Source of the DNA: Tetradesmus obliquus
Lineage: Eukaryota; Chlorophyta; Chlorophyceae; Sphaeropleales; Scenedesmaceae
DNA length: 64,000 nt
Reading direction: 5' to 3'
Assembly (NCBI GenBank): GCA_030272155.1
Contig: CP126200.1
Coordinates: 3,162,001-3,226,000 of the forward strand
This document shows positions 55,365 to 64,000 of this stretch, piece after piece. Under the pieces are notes generated by a model, which was given only the letters and a program-made list of their open reading frames with translations, was not told where the DNA came from and did no database searches. How positions within the stretch are numbered: position 1 is the stretch's first letter; the number at the start of each line of letters is the position of its first letter. Made by a program: the position numbers and the translations under genes.

Positions 55365-58300
55365 TAACAGACGCTACAGCCACAGCTCATGCTGCAGCCG
55401 CGGCGGCTGCAGTAGCGGCTGCAGCAGCAGCAGGCAGCAGGCGAGATCAGGGCCAGCCAGCAGCAGCAAATCAAGCCACGTCAGCCGGCAGGATTGACTA
55501 TGTCTTCTTGTCAGCAGACCTGGTTGAGGAGGGCTGGCTGCAGAAGGCCACACAGCACATGAGGCAGCCTTCAGATCACCGCCCTGTGGTTGTCAAGCTG
55601 CGGCCGCCTGGCATGCCGCTCCTTGGACAGCGCAGGTGGTGCTTCCCCACCTCTGCTCTGGGTGGCGCAGCTTTTGTCTCAGCTATGCAGGAGAGCCTGT
55701 CAGCAGCGGTGGAGCAGCAGCAGCAGCAGCGGCCGCGCAACAACCCAGCAGCTGAGTTTGAGCACCTTAAGCAGCATGCTGTGACTGCCACTGCAGTCAT
55801 AATGCAGCGACAGAGGCTGCAGCAGCAGGCAGAACTTAGGCGGCTGCGCAGGGCGGTGGCAACAGCCGGCTGGCAGCAGCGCCAGCACAGCAATGGGCAG
55901 ACGCAAACCAACCTTCAGCATGCAGAACAGCAGTTGCTGGATTATGAAGTGCAGCAACGCCAGCAGCAGCAGGAGAAGACTGATGCGATGTACGAGCTGT
56001 ACGCTGATGGCCCGTCTAGCTTTTGGGGAGCGAGGCTAGGGCAGGCCGTGCCGGAGCCGCAGTATATCAGCGCTGTGGCTGCAGCAGATGGCACCACAGT
56101 GTCCACTGGCAGCAGCGAGGGCGCGGCAGCAGCAGGCAGCCTGCTTGCAGACTTTTATGACCCTGCAGAAGACGGGCTGTTCTCGCGACGCCCCACCGAC
56201 CCACAGCAGCAGCAGGAGCTGCTTGCGTGTGTGGATAAGCAGCTTTCTGCGGAGCAGCAACAGCAATGCCTGGGCCCTGCAGGCGACGGCACCATCACCT
56301 TGGAGGAGGCGACAGCGGCACTCAACAGCATGCCTAGAGGGAAGGTGCCAGGCAGCGATGGGCTCACGTATGAGTTCTATAGCGCATTCTGGGAGCAGCT
56401 AGGACCAGCTTTTGTGGCAGCATGCAACTTCCGGTTTGGTCTGGAGGGGGCGCTGCTGTCTCCGCAGCAGCGCCTTGGGCTCATCACCTTACTGTTCAAG
56501 GGTGGCGGTAAGCCAAGGGACCAGGCTGCCAGCTACCGCCCCATCACGCTGATGAACTGTGATGTGAAAATTCTGGCGAAGGTGGTGGTGCTGCGGGCGG
56601 CGCCAGTGCTGGACAGCGTCGTGGACAGCACTCAGACAGCGTTTGTTCCAGGCAGGGACATTGCAGACAATGTGCTGCTGCACCTGGAGGAAGTTGACTT
56701 CCTCAGGACGCAGCAGCAGCCCGGCTGCATTTTGTTTCTGGATTTTGAGAAGGCCTATGACAGGCTAGACAGGGAATGGCTGATGAAGTGCATGGCAGCA
56801 ATGCAGTTCCCGCCAGGCATGCGTAGGTGGGTACAGCTGCTGCTGGCAGGCACACAGGGCCGCATCGTGTTCAACGGCGGCCACCTCAGCAGGGTGTTTG
56901 ACATCCCCTCTGGCTGCGCGCAGGGCAGCCCACTCAGCCCGCTGCTGTATGTGCTAGCAGCGCAGCCGCTGGCGGCCAAATGCAGAGCGCTGCAAGCAGC
57001 AGGGGAAGTGGACAGCATCAGCATGCCCGACGGCTCAGCAGCACCCTGCAGCATGCAGCATGCAGACGACACCACCCTGCACGCCGCCAGCAGGCAAGGC
57101 GTTGCTGTGCTGGTGAGGAAAGCAGTACAGCCGTTTTGTGCAGCGAGTGGCGCCAAGCTGGGAGTCAGCAAGTGCCAGGGCATGGAAGTGGGCACGCAGC
57201 AGCCGTTTGTAGGGGTAGATCCAGCCACGCAGATACCGTTCCATGATACAGCACTACACCCGATCAGGCACCTGGGTCTGCTGCTGTCAGCAGCAGGCGC
57301 AGAGCCGCATGCAGCAGCGCTGTACACGCAGCGCCTGCAAACCATCACATACCGGGCGCGGCAGTGGGCACGGCAGAATCTCAGCTATTTGGGGCGCTGC
57401 GCAGTTGCGCAGCAGATGATGGCATCTTGCATCACCTATCATGCGCAGTTCGTGCCAGTCCCAGTAGATATCATGGCCAGGATGCACCGCCGCCTCTTAG
57501 GGTTTGTGACAGAGCAGGGCTGCGCTCGAGAAGCCAACATCCGGCAGTGGAATGAAAGCCCTCCGGCAGCAGTGGCCAGCCTGCCTTTCAGCATGGGCGG
57601 AATGAGGCAGGTGGATGTCAGGGCGCACGCCACAGCAATGCAGGCACGTACAGCAGCAGCATTGCTGTCGCCGCGGCGAGCCCCATGGAAGGCCTTCATG
57701 CGGGCCAACCTGCGCCACGCACTGCCAGGACTAGGGGAGGCAGCGTTGGTGCAGCGATCAAAGGCGCCGCTGCAGGCTGCCGCCAGGGGCGGCAGGCTGC
57801 CGCTGCGCCTATCAGCATACATAGAGGCGCTGCAAAGCGTGGGCATTCACAGGCACGTCGAGCACAGCGCCATGACCAGCCAGCAGATCCAGCTTGAGCT
57901 GCTGGTGGGGAACCACAGCGTGGGCAGCAGCTCAGATGGGCAGATGTTGGCAGCAGCCGGTGCCCTCCCTGCTCAGCTGCGCCACGGCGCAGGCACCACA
58001 CTGGGGCAGGTGCAGCAGCAGCTAACTGGACAGCCGCAGCAAGATGGCATTGTGCTGCCGCCGGCATGGCTGCACACTCTGCGGGAGGGCAGCACAGGTG
58101 CATGGCAGACCGACACGCAGCAACAGTGGGCACAACAGTTGCAGCACGACGGCACCACCAAGTGCTACAAGGTGCAGCAGGATGGCAGCTTGAAGGCCAC
58201 AACAGCTGTCCTAATGGACACAGCAGCCCTCCAATGGGCGCCATGTTGTGTGGTAGATGTAACAGCAGTGCCGCACCCTGCATTTCAGCGGCAACAACAG

Positions 58301-58500
58301 CAGCGGCAGCAGCGGCAGCAGCAGCAGCAACAGCGGCAGCAGCCAGCAGCACGGCAACAGCGGCAGCCACGACAGCAGCAACAACAGGAACGTCAGCAGC
58401 AGCAGCTGCAGCAGCCAGCTGCATGGCAACAGCAGCAGCCGCGACAGCAGCAACAACAGGAACGGCAGCAGCAGCAGCAGCAGCAGCAGCACCACCAGGG

Positions 58501-58560
<60 letters not shown>

Positions 58561-59983
58561 CCAAGGACAGCACCAGCAACAGCAGCAGCAGCAGCAATCG
58601 CGAAGCACGCCGTCATGGTACCTGGTGGGGGCTTGGGCAGACATTCGCGTAGATCCTAGTGTATGGGGGATGGGGTTTGCTGTCAGCTTGCTGCAGTTCA
58701 CGCCAAAGGTGGCAACATGCAGGCTGCTGCAGGAGCAATGCAGTCGGCAGTGCAAAGAGGGATGGCTATCAGGTGTCGGCATGCGCCCGCGCCTGTGGCG
58801 CAACCGCCTGGGTGCTGAGGCGCCACAGGACGGCTTGCAGGAGATGGAGGCAGCTCAGAAACGGTCCTTCCAGCAAATGCAGCAAAATAGCGAGGCGCCT
58901 GGCAATCGTAGCAGCAGCAGCAGTGGCAGCCAGCGGTTTAGCGACGCAGCTATGATGGCGGCTTACCATGCGTCCTGGATGGATCCGTCCAGGGAGCGGG
59001 AGCTGCCAAGACAGCGCGCGGCAACAGCAGCAGCAGTAGTCACGGCTCAACGGCAGCAACAGGAGCAGCAACAGCAGCGCATCAGCTGCCCAGCACACAA
59101 TGATCTACTGGACCCGATCACTCACTCCATGGGTGCTGCCAATGCCATGCAGCACCGCTGGGTGGCGAGTTATCAGCGGCTAAAAGACACCCAGCTGCCG
59201 AGGCGGCTGCGAGTGTTTGGCTGGCGGCTTCTGCATGCAGGAGTGAAGGTAGGCGCACGGCGCATGCTGGCATCCAGCAGACACGCGCCGGCTCACTTTA
59301 CCTGCCCAGCACAGCAGTGCCAGCAGCCGCAGCAACTGGAGACCCTCACCCACTTGTTAGTGGAGTGCCCTGTAGCTGCAGCAGCGTGGCAGTGGTACGC
59401 GCAACAGGTGTGGCAGCGTGTGCAGCCCGGAGCAGTGGTCCCTGTTAATAACAGCCGTCTGCTGCTGCTGGATGACTTCAGTGTGTGGGCCCCGCCAGCA
59501 GGGCAGCAGCAGATGTGGACGCAGCTGCGTCTGCTGCTGCTGGAGTCCATTTGGGTGGTGCGCTGCAGCAGCATCAGGGCTGGCGTGATTGTGGCCAGTG
59601 CAGATGGCAGCGATGGCAGCGGCAGCCGCAATGCAGGCAGCAATTCTCAATCTCAGAGCCACGGCATCAGCGATGCAGAGGACAGCAGCAGCAACAGCAG
59701 CAGCATGGGCAGTCAACGGGGTACAACTGGCGAGCCGGGCAGCTCATCATACGCTACTAAGGCTGTGGCGTGTAGGTTTCTGGCAGAGCTGCGGCAGCAA
59801 ATTCAGAGGGAGTGGGATAGGGTGGAAGTAGATGTTAGGATAGGTTGTGGGATACCGTTTGCATGGCTGCAGGGAAGGTCGCCTGAGATCAAACTTGTTG
59901 ACTTTGAGCAGAAGTGGGGAGCACTGTATAGGATGGGCGCAAATGGGCGCATCAAGGTTCGGGCCAGCGCGGCTGGCATGTGA
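54596..59983 (+). CDS. LINE copy B ORF2: endonuclease and reverse transcriptase (1795 aa)
   Basis: APE-type endonuclease at about residues 10-335: VNVNGL (17-22), LLSETH with Glu47, YAPHEPTG, GGDFNC with Asp170/Asn172, RIDYVFLSADL, PSDHRP with Asp327/His328. Reverse transcriptase at about 590-870: KVPGSDGLTYEFY, LITLLFKGGGKPRD, YRPITLMNCDVKILAK, FLDFEKAYD with Asp716, GCAQGSPLSP and HADDTT with Asp824/Asp825. His stands where Phe/Tyr is usual before ADD. After the thumb region comes a polyQ linker (about 1230-1335) encoded by CAG/CAA. Near the C-terminus is a zf-RVT-like segment (WRLLHAGVKVGAR, Cys1570 in FTCPAQQC, THLLVECP). It nicks target DNA and copies the element RNA at the nick. All catalytic residues seen are present, so the protein could be active. 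Confidence 0.93.
58500..58560 (+). repeat. CAG tract encoding polyQ in ORF2
   Basis: The longest of several CAG/CAA runs between the RT and zinc-knuckle parts of ORF2. The whole run is absent from copy A because of its breakpoint deletion. Confidence 0.75.
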
Positions 59984-60771
59984 GGGATGGATTGGGCACG
60001 GGTCTACGAGGCGTGGTGGTCTGTTTTGACGGTTCGGGCGGGGTGTACAATGCGTTCGTTGGAGTAGTGGCCGTCGTTCCTCGTTGTGATGTGTTGCAAA
60101 ATAGTATGGCAAAGGCTAAGTTGATGGCCGGGATACGTTATGTATGCATGTGAGTGGGTAGCAGAGTACGTTATGTATGCGTGCGTGTGGGTAGCAGTGT
60201 ACGAGGATGTGTGCAGCATGTGTGGATTAGTTTGTGTGTGTGTGGCTTTGTGTGCCTGAGGTGGTGTCATTTCCTACAGAATGCCACATATCTCATAGGT
60301 GTATGTTCGGTCAGTAGCAGGATGTGCTTTGCATGAAGTGGAGAGTCTATGAATAGTCAGGTGGGGATTGTCTGTGTCGACAATCCGTCACCTATTAATA
60401 GGCGTCTTGTGTAGGTGTCGTAATGCTGCCTGTAAAGTGCAGCTTTTAGAGGTGTGCAAGTCACCATGCAGCGATAGATAACAGTTACACTATGCTGACA
60501 GTTTTTGTTTCAAGGGCCAGTCACGGTCTGTCACACATCACAGGACGTCATTGCGCGACTGTGATTTTAGTGGAGTCTGGGCACTCGGTCAGGTCCTGGA
60601 TGCCTTTCGGGGCTGCTCCGCAAGGGGCTGTCTGCATGATCGTGTGACAGCGTCTCTTGGTACAAGAGACCTGTGGAGTGAGTGCGGAACAGGTTGCCTC
60701 ATTCTCTCAATGGATCTTTTTATGGAGCAAGTGCACGGTTATTTAGGTCCGCCCTTGTAACGTTCTTGCTT
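59984..60771 (+). other. 3' UTR of LINE copy B
   Basis: Collinear with the copy A 3' UTR, with few substitutions (for example CACGGTTATTTAG for CACAGTTATTTAG). Hairpins lie at 60366-60385 and 60652-60670. It ends CGTTCTTGCTTC with no poly(A) tract, unlike every truncated copy in the array. Confidence 0.85.
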
Positions 60772-60793
60772 CAACCTGTTCCGCACTCACTCC
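60772..60793 (+). repeat. Right target-site duplication of LINE copy B
   Basis: Identical to 52185-52206. The interrupted minus tail continues from here with ACAGGTCTCTTG. Confidence 0.9.
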
Positions 60794-61135
60794 ACAGGTC
60801 TCTTGTACCAAGAGACGCTGTCACACGATCATGCAGACAGCCCCTTGCGGAGCAGCCCCGAAAGGCATCCAGGACCTGACCGAGTGCCCAGACTCCACTA
60901 AAATCACAGTCGCGCAATGACGTCCTGTGATGTGTGACAGACCGTGATTGGCCCTTGAAACAAAATTTGTCCATGACGTAACTGTCAGCTATCACTGCAT
61001 GATCGTGTGACAGCGTCTCTTGGTACAAGAGACCTGTGGAGTGAGTGCGGAACAGGTTGCCTCATTCTCTCAATGGATCTTTTTATGGAGCAAGTGCACA
61101 GTTATTTAGGTCCGCCCTTGTAACGTTCTTGCTTC

Positions 61136-61166
<31 letters not shown>

Positions 61167-61632
61167 TCACTGCATGGTGACTTGTACACCTCTACAAGCT
61201 GCACTTTTAGCGTTCTTGCTTCAAAAAAAAAAAAGGCTGCACTTTACAGGCAGCATTACGACACCTACACAAGACGCCTATTAATAGGTGACGGATTGTC
61301 GACACAGACAATCGACTGTGATTTTAGTGGAGTCTGGGCACTCGGTCAGGTCCTGGATGCCTTTCAGGGCTGCTCCGCACGGGGCTGTCTGCATGATCGT
61401 GTGACAGCGTCTCTTGGTGAAAGAGACCTGTGGGGTGAGTGCGGAACAGGTTGCCTCACTCTCTCAACGGATCTTTTTATGGAGCAAGTGCACAGTTATT
61501 TAGGTCAGCCCTTGTAACGTTCTTGCTTCAAAAAAAAAACAAAAAAAACGTTCTTGCTTCAAAAACAAAAAAAAATGCAGGCAGCCCCGTGCGGAGCAGC
61601 CTCGAAAGGCATCCAGGACCTGACCGAGTGCC
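60794..61632. mobile_element. Continuation of the interrupted nest of LINE tails
   Basis: Remainder of the type arrangement cut by copy B: minus tail, nested plus tail with poly(A) (about 61137-61162), stub near 61208-61234, second plus tail, minus fragment. Confidence 0.8.
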
Positions 61633-62362
61633 CGTACGAATGTCCTGGGGCAGGATGCGGGTTGGCACGGGTGTCTGTGAACCGCCACTGGAAACTCACT
61701 GGCCGGCTAAAATTCCTACTGGACAATTTTATCCCGGACGTTCCATGCCCAAGCATGTTAGGCCCTTACATGCCTAGGACTGACATACGAAAATAAGCGC
61801 AGCGGCCTTCGATGCGCCCCGACGGTTGAATTTCGCTCCGGGCCGCCTCGTGGCCCATTCTGGAAATGTGCTAGGTGTGCTTCCTGAAAGTTCATTCATT
61901 GTTATATCTCTTTGTAAAATGTTGATGTATCAAATTTGAAGCCGTACGAATGTCCTGGGGGCAGGATGCGGGTTGGCACGGGTGTCTGTGAACCGCCACT
62001 GGAAACTCACTGGCCGGCTAAAATTCCTACTGGACGATTTTATCCCGGACGTTCCATGCCCAAGCATATTAGGCCCTCACATGCCTAGGACTGACGTACG
62101 AAAATAAGCGCAGCGGCCTTCGATGCGCCCCGACGGTTGAATTTTCGCTCCGGCCCGCCTCGTGGCCCATCATGGAAATGTGCTAGGTGTGCTTCCTGAA
62201 AGTTCATTCATTGTTATATCTCTTTGTAAAATGTTGATGTATCAAGTTTGAAGCCGTACGAATGTCCTGGGGGCAGGATGCGGGTTGGCACGGGTGTCTG
62301 TGAACCGCCACTGGAAACTCACTGGCCGGCTAAAATTCCTACTGGGCGATTTTATCCCGGAC

Positions 62363-62363
<1 letters not shown>
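61633..62363 (+). repeat. Satellite cluster, two full monomers plus fragment
   Basis: Markers at 61938 and 62250 (312 bp). It matches the clusters left of copy B, confirming that copy B interrupted a continuous array. Confidence 0.88.
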
Positions 62364-62404
<41 letters not shown>

Positions 62405-62843
62405 AAGCAAGAACGTTACAAGGGCTGACCTAAATAACTGTGCACTTGCTCCATAAAAAGATCCATTGAGAGAGTGAGGCAACCTGTTCCGCACTCACTC
62501 CACAGGTCTCTTGTACCAAGAGACGCTGTCACACGATCATGCAGACAGCCCCTTGCGGAGCAGCCCCGAAAGGCATCCAGGACCTGACCGAGTGCCCAGA
62601 CTCCACTAAAATCACAGTCGCGCAATGACGTCCTGTGATGTGTGACAGACCGTGATTGGCCCTTGAAACAAAATTTGTCCATGACGTAACTGTCAGCTAT
62701 CACTGCATGATCGTGTGACAGCGTCTCTTGGTACAAGAGACCTGTGGAGTGAGTGCGGAACAGGTTGCCTCATTCTCTCAATGGATCTTTTTATGGAGCA
62801 AGTGCACAGTTATTTAGGTCCGCCCTTGTAACGTTCTTGCTTC

Positions 62844-62875
<32 letters not shown>

Positions 62876-63341
62876 TCACTGCATGGTGACTTGTACACCT
62901 CTACAAGCTGCACTTTTAGCGTTCTTGCTTCAAAAAAATGAAAAGCTGCACTTTACAGGCAGCATTACGACACCTACACAAGACGCCTATTAATAGGTGA
63001 CGGATTGTCGACACAGACAATCGACTGTGATTTTAGTGGAGTCTGGGCACTCGGTCAGGTCCTGGATGCCTTTCAGGGCTGCTCCGCACGGGGCTGTCTG
63101 CATGATCGTGTGACAGCGTCTCTTGGTGAAAGAGACCTGTGGGGTGAGTGCGGAACAGGTTGCCTCACTCTCTCAACGGATCTTTTTATGGAGCAAGTGC
63201 ACAGTTATTTAGGTCAGCCCTTGTAACGTTCTTGCTTCAAAAAAAAAACAAAAAAAACGTTCTTGCTTCAAAAACAAAAAAAAATGCAGGCAGCCCCGTG
63301 CGGAGCAGCCTCGAAAGGCATCCAGGACCTGACCGAGTGCC
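62364..63341. mobile_element. Nest of truncated LINE tails, type arrangement
   Basis: As 31574-32541. The A tract of the stub is mutated to AAAAAAATGAAAA near 62933. Confidence 0.8.
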
Positions 63342-64000
63342 CGTACGAATGTCCTGGGGCAGGATGCGGGTTGGCACGGGTGTCTGTGAACCGCCACTGG
63401 AAACTCACTGGCCGGCTAAAATTCCTACTGGACAATTTTATCCCGGACGTTCCATGCCCAAGCATGTTAGGCCCTTACATGCCTAGGACTGACATACGAA
63501 AATAAGCGCAGCGGCCTTCGATGCGCCCCGACGGTTGAATTTCGCTCCGGGCCGCCTCGTGGCCCATTCTGGAAATGTGCTAGGTGTGCTTCCTGAAAGT
63601 TCATTCATTGTTATATCTCTTTGTAAAATGTTGATGTATCAAATTTGAAGCCGTACGAATGTCCTGGGGGCAGGATGCGGGTTGGCACGGGTGTCTGTGA
63701 ACCGCCACTGGAAACTCACTGGCCGGCTAAAATTCCTACTGGACGATTTTATCCCGGACGTTCCATGCCCAAGCATATTAGGCCCTCACATGCCTAGGAC
63801 TGACGTACGAAAATAAGCGCAGCGGCCTTCGATGCGCCCCGACGGTTGAATTTTCGCTCCGGCCCGCCTCGTGGCCCATCATGGAAATGTGCTAGGTGTG
63901 CTTCCTGAAAGTTCATTCATTGTTATATCTCTTTGTAAAATGTTGATGTATCAAGTTTGAAGCCGTACGAATGTCCTGGGGGCAGGATGCGGGTTGGCAC
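63342..64000 (+). repeat. Satellite cluster running off the window
   Basis: Markers at 63647 and 63959 (312 bp). The array is still going at the right edge. Confidence 0.88.

Larger units (their letters stand above)
52207..60771 (+). mobile_element. LINE copy B, long L1-type element with both ORFs open
   Basis: 8565 bp between perfect 22-bp duplications. Layout: scrambled 5' junction (52207-~52260), leader with (CAG)n, ORF1 (52485-54596), ORF2 (54596-59983), 3' UTR. It shows no poly(A) beyond two A shared with the duplication. The copy is nearly identical to copy A across the ORFs, and both frames are open, so it inserted recently, after the surrounding higher-order units had formed. The fold of ORF2 (APE-type EN, RT, C-terminal zinc knuckle, no clear RNase H) places it in the L1 clade; similarity to Chlorella Zepp elements is a guess from biology, not from alignment. 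Confidence 0.9.

Noticed and set aside
57696..58616. 306-aa Ala-rich minus-strand frame
   Set aside because: Reverse strand of the ORF2 polyQ-coding region; CAG read backwards gives Ala/Cys/Leu runs.
30469..64000. Satellite units as rDNA spacer or tRNA/5S genes
   Set aside because: No rRNA or tRNA structure or box motifs are recognisable in the monomer.

Overview
The window looks like nuclear DNA of a green alga, probably Chlorophyceae and perhaps Scenedesmaceae-like. Genes are intron-rich with GT-AG introns, CAG/CTG trinucleotide runs are everywhere, one gene encodes a plastid-targeted fibrillin, and the retroelement carries the chlorophyte-type polyadenylation signal TGTAA 12 nt before its poly(A). 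The genus is inference; the eukaryotic algal nature is well supported. I saw no bacterial-type operons, rRNA, tRNA, CRISPR or telomere repeats.

Left part (1-17.6 kb), chromosome-arm-like, three multi-exon genes: (i) a PAP/fibrillin-family plastid protein on the minus strand (166-3408, 8 exons, 370 aa); (ii) divergently, an SDE2 homologue (3864-5341, 3 exons, 272 aa) with the ubiquitin-like fold and GGKGG processing site; (iii) after 3.1 kb of non-coding DNA with short local repeats, a secreted cysteine-rich modular protein on the minus strand (8444-17596). Its 21-exon model closes in one frame (796 aa) and it has grown by tandem duplication of exon cassettes.

Right part (17.96-64 kb), a repeat array that starts only about 365 bp upstream of gene (iii). 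It is built from (a) a ~310-312 bp tandem satellite, (b) an L1-type non-LTR retrotransposon (LINE) with ORF1 and an endonuclease/reverse-transcriptase ORF2, and (c) dozens of severely 5'-truncated copies of that LINE, each with poly(A) and often a visible target-site duplication, nested in the satellite and in each other in both orientations. The composite has been amplified into higher-order units of about 1.7-3.1 kb. Two long LINE copies are present. Copy A (17986-25913) has its 5' two-thirds inverted relative to its 3' end, as in twin priming. Copy B (52207-60771) has both ORFs open and a 22-bp target-site duplication; removing it restores a 1706-bp higher-order unit.

The most notable proposal is that 17.96-64 kb is the edge of a centromere or other heterochromatic block made of a satellite colonised by a self-targeting LINE. 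This is an inference from architecture; CENH3 mapping or long-read assembly context would be decisive.
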